DNA of 42,477 nucleotides. It comes from Hydromicrobium sp964415365 (lineage in GTDB: Bacteria > Actinomycetota > Humimicrobiia > Humimicrobiales > Humimicrobiaceae). Below the pieces are notes generated by a model. It was given only the letters and a program-made list of their open reading frames with translations, had not been told where the DNA came from and did no database searches. The position numbers were made by a program, and so were the translations under genes. Of this stretch, positions 1 to 8,180 are shown in pieces (positions within the stretch are counted from its first letter, which is position 1; every line of letters starts with the position of its first letter). The stretch covers positions 1-42,477 of the forward strand of contig CAYPYW010000016.1 in NCBI GenBank assembly GCA_964415365.1, written 5' to 3'.

Positions 1-323
1 AAATCAACTTTCCTTTATTTGCGGGGTTTTTGGGACATCAACTGATAAACTCGAGGGGCATAATTGAAATGGAAGATGGTATTATTGAGGGTATTGATAA
101 TATTAAGTTCAGTGAAGCGTTGGAGGAAGAACTGGATGAACTTGCCGAGGACTATAATTCGTTCATTGATAATGATAAAAATCTGAATAGTGAAGTCCAA
201 TTTGTAATGCAGACCGAAGAAATTAAAATTGGCGAGTCTCCGGTTTCTGATGAATTGGTTGAGGCAGATGACGATGGCAATCTTACATTTTTCCAGAAAA
301 TTCTGAACTGGTTTAAGAGATAA
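1..323 (+). CDS. C-terminal end of an unrecognised protein (5' end outside window)
   Basis: The reading frame is open to the left edge of the window (codons from base 3 onward have no stop), so this is the 3' end of a longer gene rather than a small gene starting at the TTG at base 30. About 107 residues are visible. They are rich in Glu and Asp (for example the stretch EALEEELDELAEDYNSF) and end in an aromatic, basic tail FFQKILNWFKR that could be an amphipathic helix. I do not recognise the family. The gene converges on the minus-strand aminopeptidase, with only 51 bases between the two stop codons. Confidence 0.55.
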   Translation, partial: INFPLFAGFLGHQLINSRGIIEMEDGIIEGIDNIKFSEALEEELDELAEDYNSFIDNDKNLNSEVQFVMQTEEIKIGESPVSDELVEADDDGNLTFFQKILNWFKR

Positions 324-374
324 ATCTTATAATATCTTGTAATACTTATAATATTTTGAAGAGGTAGGGGCTAT

Positions 375-1487
375 TTATTTTAGATTTTCAGGGTTTAAGC
401 TTTTCAGTTCCGGTGTTGCAAATCTTCCGTCTTTTCTTACCAGGACACCGTCAAAGTAAATTTCCCCGCCTCCATATTCAGGTGTTTGAATACACACAAG
501 ATCCCAGTGTATTGCGGAGTTATTGCTATTTGGTGCTTCTTTATAGCATTTTCCTGGTGTAAAGTGGAAGCTTCCCATTATTTTTTCATCGAATAAGGTA
601 TCCTTCATTGGCCTGGTTATGTAGGGATTTACACCAAGGGAAAATTCTCCAATGTATCTGGCTCCTTCATCTGTATCAAGGACTTTATTGATTCTTTCCG
701 TATTACTGGAGGATGCTTCAGTGATTTTGCCATTTTTGAAGTTGAGCTTAATATTTTCATAAGTAACACCCTGGTAGACAGCAGGACAGTTAAAGGCAAG
801 TCTACCGTTTACGGAAGTTTTTACCGGAGCAGTAAATACTTCGCCGTCCGGTATATTGAATTCACCGTCACATTTTATAGCAGGGATATTTTTAATGGAG
901 AAAGTTAAATCAGTATCTTTTCCGGTTATGTGAACCTTATCCGTTTTATTCATAAGTTTCACCAGATTATCCATAGCTTTTGACATTTTACTGTAATCAA
1001 GGTTGCATACATCGAAATAAAAATCTTCAAAGGCTTCCATACTGGTATTTGCCAGTTGAGCCATTGAGCTGTTGGGGTATCGCAGGAGCACCCATTTGGT
1101 ATTGTTTATTCTTACATTATTTACGGCCTCTATAAAATATTTCATGTAAGCAGTCATTTTTTCCGGTGCAGTGTCACTTAATTCACTAACATTATCACTG
1201 GCTCTTATCCCTATATAAGCAGCCATTTCCTTCATCCTTATAAGTTCATACTTCGCCATAGATTTTAATTGCTCAATGGTGCTCTCTTTAAGTAATTCCC
1301 TTGTGACGCTGTAGTCTTTTAAATCTACATAAGGTAGTCCTCCGGCTTTATATATTTCGTTTATGACAGTCCTGACAAGTGGAATTGCAGAATTGCCTGT
1401 ACACTCTACCAAAACTTTTTCTCCCTTTTGCACTCTGCACGAATAATTCACCAGGTTTTTTGCCAGTTTTTTTATTTTTGGATCCAT
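375..1487 (-). CDS. M29-family (AmpS/AmpT-like) metallo-aminopeptidase
   Basis: This is a 370-residue protein of the thermophilic aminopeptidase family M29, cytosolic dimetal enzymes that remove N-terminal residues from peptides. The family's metal-binding set is visible in order: E216 (PDGEVFTAP), E281 (YIGEFSLG), H308 (GSFHFTPG), and H327 with D329 (SAIHWDL). Length and the C-terminal GGGEIYFDG block are normal for the family. There is no signal peptide. The ATG start at 1487 is preceded on the minus strand by AAAAGGG, a plausible ribosome site. It is transcribed alone, with its own 255-base upstream region containing a TATAAT box. Confidence 0.9.
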   Translation of the reverse strand: MDPKIKKLAKNLVNYSCRVQKGEKVLVECTGNSAIPLVRTVINEIYKAGGLPYVDLKDYSVTRELLKESTIEQLKSMAKYELIRMKEMAAYIGIRASDNVSELSDTAPEKMTAYMKYFIEAVNNVRINNTKWVLLRYPNSSMAQLANTSMEAFEDFYFDVCNLDYSKMSKAMDNLVKLMNKTDKVHITGKDTDLTFSIKNIPAIKCDGEFNIPDGEVFTAPVKTSVNGRLAFNCPAVYQGVTYENIKLNFKNGKITEASSSNTERINKVLDTDEGARYIGEFSLGVNPYITRPMKDTLFDEKIMGSFHFTPGKCYKEAPNSNNSAIHWDLVCIQTPEYGGGEIYFDGVLVRKDGRFATPELKSLNPENLK

Positions 1488-1580
1488 TAAATCACCCTTT
1501 TATTATTTCTGATTATGCTGTCTGGTTATGTATAACAGGTAATTATACACTAAAATTCTTAACTTTAATTAAATATAACA

Positions 1581-1610
1581 ATTATACTATAAAATTGTCT
1601 TTCGACTAAT
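1581..1610 (-). promoter_or_regulatory. Possible aminopeptidase promoter with MarR-like half site
   Basis: On the minus strand a perfect TATAAT (plus-strand bases 1581-1586) lies 94 bases before the aminopeptidase start. The -35 position, 17 bases further upstream, does not match TTGACA but holds TTAGTC. This is part of the nine-base word ATTAGTCGA, which also forms one arm of the inverted repeat in front of the marR gene at 6382-6390. The promoter call rests mainly on the -10 box. Confidence 0.3.
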
Positions 1611-1689
1611 TACTATTTTATGAAGAATAATGATTTTGATGGCAAAATCTGTAAAAATTTGATAATTTAACTTATAAAAATTCACATCT

Positions 1690-1726
1690 AGTTGCAGAGT
1701 TAGTCTGTAAGCCGAGTTCTGTACCA
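1690..1726 (-). other. Fragment resembling the 3' end of RNase P RNA (rnpB)
   Basis: The minus strand reads ACAGAACTCGGCTTACAG followed by ACTAACTC, which matches the universally conserved CR-V segment and the closing P1 strand at the 3' end of bacterial RNase P RNA. The rest of the gene is absent: bases further upstream on this strand are the coding sequence of the ABC exporter, whose stop codon lies about 17 bases away. It is therefore a displaced tail, either an attachment-site copy left by an element inserted in rnpB or a recombination scar. No complete rnpB is in the window. Confidence 0.55.
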
Positions 1727-1742
1727 ATAGAATTTCAAGATC

Positions 1743-3662
1743 TTATTTAGTGTTTTCAAACTGGCTGTAATAAAGGTTTGCATAAAAACCGTTTTTGGCC
1801 AGTAATTCCTGGTGATTTCCTTGCTCTACAATATCACCATTGTTCATTACAAGAATTAAATCGGCATTACGAATTGTGCTGAGTCTGTGAGCAATAATAA
1901 AGCTTGTACGACCCTTCATTAAATTATCCATAGCCTTCTGAATAAGCAATTCTGTACGCGTATCAACTGAACTTGTTGCTTCATCCAGAATAAGAATTTT
2001 TGGATTTGCAAGAATTGCCCTTGCAATTGTAAGAAGCTGCTTTTCTCCTTCTGATATATTGGAAGTTTCTTCATTAAGTTCCATATTGTAAGCATTCGGC
2101 AGAGTATGAACAAAATGATCAACATGTGCGATTTTTGCACTTTCAACCACTTCTTCATCTTTCGCATCCTGGCAGCCATATCTAATATTTTCCATAATTG
2201 TACTGTTGTAAAGCCATGTGTCCTGCAAAACCATACCGAATATAGAACGCAAGTCCCGGCGGGTAAAATCTTTGATATTTTTACCATCTACCAGGATTGT
2301 ACCGTCATTTACATCATAGAAACGCATAAGAAGTTTAACCATGGTAGTCTTTCCAGCTCCGGTTGGACCGACAATAGCGATTTTCTGGCCAGGCTTAACA
2401 TTTGCGGAAAATCCTTTAATGACTATCTTATCAGGGCTATATCCAAAATGAACATTTCTAAATTCCACACTGCCGGATATTGAATCAGGTTTGACAGGCG
2501 TACTTGTCTCTGGTACTTCTTCTTCCTCACCCAGGAAATCAAATACACGCTCTGCAGAAGCAGCAGTTTGCTGAAGAATATTTGAAATATTAGCCAGCTG
2601 GGATATTGGGTGTGTGAATGATCGGACATATAAAATAAATGCCAGAATATCACCAATGGCCAATTTGCCATTAACTGCAAGCCATCCTCCCAGTACACAT
2701 ACTGCAACATAACCAAGATTTCCGACAAAGAGCGTTATGGGCATCATCATCCCTGATAAAAATTGTGACTTCCAGGCTGCTCCATAAAGGACATTATTAT
2801 AACTATCAAACTTTTCGGCACTTTTTTTCTCACCGTTAAAAGCTTTCATTACATTGTGGCCGCCATACATCTCTTCAACGTGGCCATTAACATGACCCAG
2901 AAAGTCTTGCCGCTGTTTGAAATATTTTTGAGAACGCTTAACAACAATTGTAATAATACCAGTGGAAAGAGGAACAATTAATATCGCTACCAGTGTCATT
3001 ATCCAGCTTATAGTAAACATCATAATCAGTACACCCAAAACTGTAGTAACAGAGGTGATAATTTGGGTTAAGCTCTGGTTGAGAGTCTGGCTAACTGTAT
3101 CAACATCATTGGTAACCCGTGAAAGCACTTCGCCGTGAGTTGTACCATCAAAATATTTTAGAGGCATACGGTTGATTTTCTGGGATATATCCTTTCTGAA
3201 ACGGTAGGTTATTTTCATGGATACACCTGACATAATCCAGCCCTGAATGTATGAAAATATTGCTGAAATTATGTATAGGCCTGCCGCAATCAGAATAATG
3301 TTTCCTATATATCTGAAATCTACACCACTTCCTGTTCCAGTTATTTTACCCACTATACCTTCAAAGAGCTTGGTGGTAGCTTTACCGATGATTTTTGGTC
3401 CAATTATGGAAAACACTGTTGAAATGACGGCGAAAACTATTACTATTATTACTGCCGTTTTGAATTCACTGATATATTTCAAAAACTTAGCCATAGTGGC
3501 TTTAAAGTCTCGGGGTTTTTCTCCCTGCATCTGAAAATGACTACCGGGGGGGCCAAAGCCCATACGACCTCCAGGGCGTTGACTTCTCCCATGCTGGCTG
3601 CTGAAGCTCGTAGCACTACCTATAGGTTTTTGCTGTGATTTTTTTCTCATGTTTTCACTCAT
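1743..3662 (-). CDS. ABC multidrug-type exporter, half-transporter subunit 2
   Basis: The protein has 639 residues: a six-helix type I exporter membrane domain (about 65-350) and a C-terminal ATPase domain. The ATPase shows Walker A GPTGAGKTT (432-440), a Q-loop VLQDTW, Walker B LILDE with catalytic Glu561, and the switch histidine His592 (AHRLST). Its signature is the non-standard SEGEK (537-541) in place of SGGQ. The start overlaps the stop of the partner gene by four bases (ATGA), so the two are translationally coupled and surely form a heterodimer. An 60-residue Gly/Gln-rich N-terminal tail precedes the first helix. Substrate unknown; drug or lipid export is the usual role of the family. 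Confidence 0.9.
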   Translation of the reverse strand: MSENMRKKSQQKPIGSATSFSSQHGRSQRPGGRMGFGPPGSHFQMQGEKPRDFKATMAKFLKYISEFKTAVIIVIVFAVISTVFSIIGPKIIGKATTKLFEGIVGKITGTGSGVDFRYIGNIILIAAGLYIISAIFSYIQGWIMSGVSMKITYRFRKDISQKINRMPLKYFDGTTHGEVLSRVTNDVDTVSQTLNQSLTQIITSVTTVLGVLIMMFTISWIMTLVAILIVPLSTGIITIVVKRSQKYFKQRQDFLGHVNGHVEEMYGGHNVMKAFNGEKKSAEKFDSYNNVLYGAAWKSQFLSGMMMPITLFVGNLGYVAVCVLGGWLAVNGKLAIGDILAFILYVRSFTHPISQLANISNILQQTAASAERVFDFLGEEEEVPETSTPVKPDSISGSVEFRNVHFGYSPDKIVIKGFSANVKPGQKIAIVGPTGAGKTTMVKLLMRFYDVNDGTILVDGKNIKDFTRRDLRSIFGMVLQDTWLYNSTIMENIRYGCQDAKDEEVVESAKIAHVDHFVHTLPNAYNMELNEETSNISEGEKQLLTIARAILANPKILILDEATSSVDTRTELLIQKAMDNLMKGRTSFIIAHRLSTIRNADLILVMNNGDIVEQGNHQELLAKNGFYANLYYSQFENTK

Positions 3663-5908
3663 CCTAGTTCCTCCCTGCTAAGCTGTGACAGGGCAATTTC
3701 CCGGTAAGTGTTACAACTACTCATTAGTTCCTTGTGGGTGCCTTTGCCTACAATTTTGCCATCGTTGAGAACGATAATCTGTTCGGCATCCATAACTGTT
3801 CCTACACGCTGGGCGACTATTAGGGTCGTACTTTGTCCGGAGTGGGATTTGAGTGCTTTTCGGAGTGCTGAATCTGTTTTAAAGTCAAGTGCGGAGAAAC
3901 AATCATCCAGAATAAGAATTTCAGGATTTTTTACAAGTGCACGTGCAATTGAAAGTCTTTGGTTCTGACCACCCGATACATTTTTTCCGCCCTGTGAAAT
4001 TTCTGCTTCAAAACCTTCGGGTTTTTTGCTTATGAATTCCATTGCCTGTGCCACTTCTGCAGCTGTTTTTAATTTCTCATCACTGGCATTTTTATCGGCA
4101 TATCGCAAGTTGCTCCCAATAGTTCCACTAAAAAGTACACTTTTCTGCGGCACATATCCAACCTTATTACGTAAATCGTATTGTGTGACTTCTCTTATAT
4201 CAAAACCATCAATAAATATTTGTCCTTTACTGATGTCATAAAAACGCAGAATGAGATTGACGAGTGTTGATTTGCCCGAACCGGTGGAGCCGATGAAAGC
4301 GGTAGTTTGGCCGGGCTTTGTTGTAAAACTTATATCGTGGAGTACATCCTCATCTGCTCCGGGATATCTGAATGAAACATTTCTAAACTCAATTATTCCA
4401 TAGCTGGAGCCGTCAAAATGCTTTGCACTTTTAGGATCCTGGATAGTAGGCTTAGTTTCTAATACATCGGCAACGCGGCCGGCAGAGACTGAAGCTCTGG
4501 GCACCATTATAAACATCATGGACAACATCAGGAAAGCTATAACGATCAACATGACATACTGTAAAAATGCCATCATATCACCAACCTGCATTTTAGATTC
4601 TGCTACCTGATTAGCGCCTACCCAGATGATGAGCAAAGATAGGCCATTCATTACAAGCATCATGACTGGCATCATTGTTACCATTACCCGGTTTACAAAC
4701 AAGCTGGTTCTGGTAAGAACACTATTAGCTTTGTCAAAACGGTCTTCTTCAAACTTCTGAGTATTGAATGCCCTTATAACCATCATTCCGGAGAGGTTCT
4801 CGCGCGTTACCAGGCTAAGACGATCGATAAGGCTTTGAATAATCCTGAACTTTGGCAAAGTTATGGAAAATACTACCAGTATAAGAGAAATGATAGTCAC
4901 AACCGCTACAGCGATAGTCCAGGACATTGAAGAGCTTTTACCCAGAGCTCTGATTATCCCGCCAATGCCCATAATAGGTGCATAGCAAACTATTCTTATC
5001 AGGATTATGATCAGCATCTGAATCTGGGTAATGTCATTAGTTGACCTTGTAATAAGTGATGCTGTGGAAAATTTATCAAACTCAACGTTTGAAAAACCTT
5101 CAACTCTGTCAAATACCATTTTACGTAGATTTCTGGAGAGTCCGGCTGCAGTTCTGGCAGACAGATAACCAACTCCTACGGTGCAAGCTGCCGATAAAAG
5201 AGAGAGTAGCAACATTAAAAGCCCGGTTTGCCATATGTAATTACTCTGGATTTTACTTGTGTTCATACCGAGGGCAGTATACTCTTCTTTTACAGAGCCA
5301 ACAGCCATTTGTGTTATCACTTTGTCACCCATTGTCTCAAACTGCTTATCAACTGCAGTGCGGATCTTTAAAAGCTGATCGGCAGGTAGCTTTGCAAGCA
5401 TTTCAAAAATTTGGTCTGTTGTCATGCCTGAAGGAATCTTTGTCAGATCAAGACCTAACTCACTGCTGGCAGCAGCTGCCTTCGATGGATCTGCTATAAT
5501 CTGTTCAATACCGGAAACAGCAAGAAATGCTTTGCCAATTAAAGGATTGATCTTGCTTATCTCTTTCTTATCAATCTTATTCAATATATAAACAGGCTCT
5601 TTTTCAAGCTGTGGATAATCATTTAGATATTTTTCATAGTCGGAAGATGTCTTATCAATAAGTGTATAATTCTTCAGCACCTCTTCTTTGTTGTCCGTAC
5701 TCATAAATATAGTAAGTTTATCCATCTCGCTTTGACGGATTGCTTTAGGTATAGCATTTTCTATACCTCCCTGCTGTATACCGATATCGACTATATTCGA
5801 CATATAGTCAGGAAGCGATAGATCGGCCATTGCCTGAGCAAACAACAGAACAATAGCAATCAAAATTAAGATAATAAAAGGTTTTAAGTATTTGGCCAGT
5901 CTGAACAT
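3659..5908 (-). CDS. ABC multidrug-type exporter, half-transporter subunit 1 with large external domain
   Basis: The protein has 749 residues. The first membrane helix (about 10-30) is followed by an insert of roughly 180 residues (about 45-225) that would face outside, then the remaining helices and an ATPase domain. The ATPase has Walker A GSTGSGKST (540-548) and a standard signature SGGQ (645-648). The catalytic Glu after Walker B is replaced by Asp (LILDDC, D669), and the switch His is replaced by Gln (VAQRVG, Q700). These changes mark the degenerate ATP site known from LmrCD/BmrCD-type heterodimers, and the partner carries the matching degenerate signature. It lies five bases after the marR reading frame. 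Confidence 0.9.
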   Translation of the reverse strand: MFRLAKYLKPFIILILIAIVLLFAQAMADLSLPDYMSNIVDIGIQQGGIENAIPKAIRQSEMDKLTIFMSTDNKEEVLKNYTLIDKTSSDYEKYLNDYPQLEKEPVYILNKIDKKEISKINPLIGKAFLAVSGIEQIIADPSKAAAASSELGLDLTKIPSGMTTDQIFEMLAKLPADQLLKIRTAVDKQFETMGDKVITQMAVGSVKEEYTALGMNTSKIQSNYIWQTGLLMLLLSLLSAACTVGVGYLSARTAAGLSRNLRKMVFDRVEGFSNVEFDKFSTASLITRSTNDITQIQMLIIILIRIVCYAPIMGIGGIIRALGKSSSMSWTIAVAVVTIISLILVVFSITLPKFRIIQSLIDRLSLVTRENLSGMMVIRAFNTQKFEEDRFDKANSVLTRTSLFVNRVMVTMMPVMMLVMNGLSLLIIWVGANQVAESKMQVGDMMAFLQYVMLIVIAFLMLSMMFIMVPRASVSAGRVADVLETKPTIQDPKSAKHFDGSSYGIIEFRNVSFRYPGADEDVLHDISFTTKPGQTTAFIGSTGSGKSTLVNLILRFYDISKGQIFIDGFDIREVTQYDLRNKVGYVPQKSVLFSGTIGSNLRYADKNASDEKLKTAAEVAQAMEFISKKPEGFEAEISQGGKNVSGGQNQRLSIARALVKNPEILILDDCFSALDFKTDSALRKALKSHSGQSTTLIVAQRVGTVMDAEQIIVLNDGKIVGKGTHKELMSSCNTYREIALSQLSREELG

Positions 5909-5913
5909 ACAAC

Positions 5914-6372
5914 CTATTTCTTTCTTTGCTGTGTTTTCAGCAGGATTTTATTTACAATTTTACTGTTAAGCTCGCAGTATTTTGAAAGCTCATCATTGTC
6001 CAGAACGTCAAATAGGGAGGATAATGTCTTGGAACTTTTATCTTTTACTAGATCAAACTGGTTTTTAGACTTTTCGGATAGTTCTATTTTCAAGGTCCTG
6101 CGGTCATCAGGATTTCTTTTTCTCGAAAGCAGTCCTTTATTTACCAGGCCATCAACAATCTGTGTAGCTGCACTGCTTGTTACGCCAAGCAAATTAGCAA
6201 GATCTTTAATATTTATATTTCTGTTCTTCTTAACAAAGTGCAAAGCAATCCACTATGAGTGTGTGACTGACATCTCGTTAAAGAGAGCATGCATTTCTGT
6301 AGTAATTTCACGTTTGATGGCATTAATATTCTCAAGAATTTTTTCTATTAGTTTCTTTCTGTCATTATTCAT
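5914..6372 (-). pseudogene. MarR-family regulator interrupted by an in-frame amber codon
   Basis: Reading from the ATG at 6372 gives a normal-length 152-codon MarR protein, ending five bases before the ABC exporter operon. Codon 40 is TAG (bases 6253-6255), inside the segment VTHS-stop-WIALHFV. Family members usually have Gln here (the S/T-x-x-Q-W pattern), so CAG to TAG is the simple explanation. Downstream the winged-helix region is intact (DLANLLGVTSSAATQIV as recognition region, then the RKRNPDDRRT wing). The only restart is a TTG at 6243 without a clear ribosome site; it would lack the N-terminal dimerisation helices. Probably a drug-responsive repressor of the neighbouring exporters, now non-functional or miscalled by a sequence error. 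Confidence 0.8.
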
Positions 6373-6381
6373 AACGATTCA

Positions 6382-6407
6382 ATTAGTCGAAAATAAAATT
6401 GACTAAT
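6382..6407. promoter_or_regulatory. Inverted repeat, probable MarR operator
   Basis: ATTAGTC (6382-6388) and GACTAAT (6401-6407) form a perfect seven-base inverted repeat with a 12-base AT-rich spacer, centred about 22 bases before the marR ATG. Size, symmetry and place fit autoregulation by the MarR protein. One arm, extended to nine bases, recurs in front of the aminopeptidase gene. Confidence 0.5.
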
Positions 6408-6477
6408 AAGTTTAATTAAGTTGTTAAATAGTTAAGTTACTAAACATATAAGTATCTTAGCTAAATATTTTTTTTTG

Positions 6478-7673
6478 TCAAGATAATTTTTGGGGGATTT
6501 TCTGTATGATCCTGAATAGTATTATAGTAAATATAAGACCTATAATAGCTCCGCCCAGGGCCAGGTAGGCTATATAGTTTTTTCCGAGGTATTCAGCAAC
6601 ATAACCATACATGGGTTGAAATACTATTGATCCTGCAAAGGTAAACGCGATAAGAAAACCCAGTATTGTACCGGAATTTTCCCTGTCTATCTTTGCAGAG
6701 ATAGCAGTAGTCAATGGAAAGATACTGGCAAAGAATACAGCCTGTACAGAAAGTATTACCATTTTAAAATAAATATTTGGAACAAAGCAGAATATGGAAA
6801 GGCATATTGTCCCCACCAAACATTCAGAGATAAGGATGGTTGCCTCCTTGACACGGGAGACGATCCTTATTGTGATGATCATTCCTATGATGGAAAAAAA
6901 CCAGTACAGTGAAAGAATAGCTGAACCATAAGCGACTTTTATACCAAAACCCAACAAATAGGTGGTCATCCAGGAAGAAAAACCCATCAGGGCACCCATA
7001 TAGAAAAATAAGACCATGCTTCCCATTATTACAGCAGGATTCTTTAACACAGAGAATACCTTTTTACCGGATATGTGTGTGTTCTCATTCGATCCCGGCA
7101 GGCCATCCTGGATTTTTCTTTTAGGGCAGATCCTGTAGAATGCTGCTATGAATATTACGTATGCCAGGGCAAAGATAAAAAAAAGATATCTCGGCAGTAA
7201 ATTGAAAAAAGAATCACACTTATTACAAGCGGGCCCAGGAAGGCGCCGCAATACCAGGCGATGTCCAGTTTGAGAAATATTCTGGAGATATCTTTTTTAA
7301 AGAGCTTTGAGGAGAAAGAATGTATAGTTGTATTAATAGTGCCGAAACCTACTCTCAAAAGAATTATAACAAGTGTAAATATACTATAGTTAAGATAAGT
7401 ACCAAATATTATAAAACCAGCTGAAAGTAATATCAGGCCAAAAAGAACCAGTTTTTTAATGTCAAGTCTGTCTGAGAGACTGCCGGCGACAAGATTTGAT
7501 ATCAGAGCAGCAATTGATCCAATAAAAAGGGCAATCCCGATCCTATCAAATCCGACCCGGATCTGCTCTGCAATAAGAGGTATCAAAGGATCGACAGTTA
7601 TAATAGAGAGCCCAAAGAGGGTGAAAATAAAATAAAATGTTATTAGTGTATATCTTTTAGTTTTTACATCCAT
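6478..7673 (-). pseudogene. MFS transporter split by a frameshift
   Basis: Two overlapping frames together make one major facilitator permease of about 397 residues. The first (7673 to about 7200) holds the N-terminal helices and the motif A loop GSLSDRLDIKKL. The second (about 7200 to 6478) holds the C-terminal half. The join needs one extra T, or a -1 shift, on the coding strand. This can be placed at the T6 run (7205-7210), giving VILFFNLLPRYLFFIFALAY, or at the T8 run (7177-7184), giving RDIFFLIFALAY. Both fit the usual R-x-x-F helix. The start at 7673 has GGGAAG just upstream. Substrate unknown. It lies directly before marR, which also carries a disabling change. Confidence 0.8.
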
Positions 7674-7867
7674 CCATACTTCCCGATCTGTATCTTTTCA
7701 TATCAGTGGCTATATAGTCAAAGCTGATTGCTTCATTCTTTCTGCTGTTTTTTGTCCTGGGTTCTATGATTTCTAGTATATCATCCAGGTCAAGATTAAT
7801 TCTTGTGATGGAAGGATTATTTAATTTATTGGTTATGTACTTTGTGCCGGGTAAAACCTAGAGTCCT
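7674..7867 (-). other. Gap with in-frame open codons before the MFS gene
   Basis: The frame of the MFS protein stays open for about 60 codons upstream of its ATG, back to a TAG near 7860. It reads as plausible protein (LDLDDILEIIEPRTKNS) but has no good start codon or ribosome site. It may be the remnant of a longer N-terminus or of a separate gene. Nothing else is visible in this stretch. Confidence 0.3.
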
Positions 7868-7883
7868 CGAATCTTTGGATTCG
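7868..7883 (-). terminator. Small hairpin after the thiamin operon
   Basis: CGAATC and GATTCG form a six-base stem with a four-base loop, 10 to 25 bases after the stop of the last thiamin gene. No clear T-run follows on the minus strand, so termination here is only a possibility. Confidence 0.25.
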
Positions 7884-7892
7884 TAAGTTATT

Positions 7893-8165
7893 CTAGTGTA
7901 AGTAATTTAGAAGTTCTTCTATCTGTTCCTTGGTTCCGGTTGTAAGTGTTGTAATCATAACTGCTGGACTGTTCTCTCTTGTTTTTTTATAGGCTTTATA
8001 GATAGCCTGATAAAGTTTATCCTCGTCTTCGCTCCAGGTTATGGTGGATAAAGGAGTAATTTTATGATTTATATTTTCCTCCTTGAGTATATTCCAGAAC
8101 TTATCGAGAGACTTCTTTATATCTTTTTCCCCGATAGGATAAAGACTTACCTGTATGGCAATCAT
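7893..8165 (-). CDS. Small YkoF/MTH1187-type thiamin-binding protein
   Basis: A 90-residue single-domain protein whose sequence (IQVSLYPIGEKD at the start, PLSTITWSEDEDKLYQAI in the middle, VMITTLTTG near the end) follows the ferredoxin-like YkoF/DUF77 family. YkoF proteins bind thiamin or its hydroxymethylpyrimidine; the Bacillus form is a double domain, while this is a single one that would have to dimerise. It is the last gene of the riboswitch-controlled operon, 15 bases after ecfT, as ykoF follows ykoC in the known ykoFEDC set. It is probably cytosolic: there is no signal peptide. Confidence 0.75.
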   Translation of the reverse strand: MIAIQVSLYPIGEKDIKKSLDKFWNILKEENINHKITPLSTITWSEDEDKLYQAIYKAYKKTRENSPAVMITTLTTGTKEQIEELLNYLH

Positions 8166-8180
8166 TTTTGTTCCTTTCTC

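Noticed and set aside
5056..5499. 147-codon plus-strand open frame
   Set aside because: It is antisense to the ABC exporter subunit with clear family motifs, and has Cys/Gln/Leu-rich random composition and no ribosome site.
6253..6255. TAG in marR as evidence of a reassigned stop codon
   Set aside because: TAG ends several normal genes here (thiC, dnaJ, glyS, ppdK), so it is a true stop in this genome.
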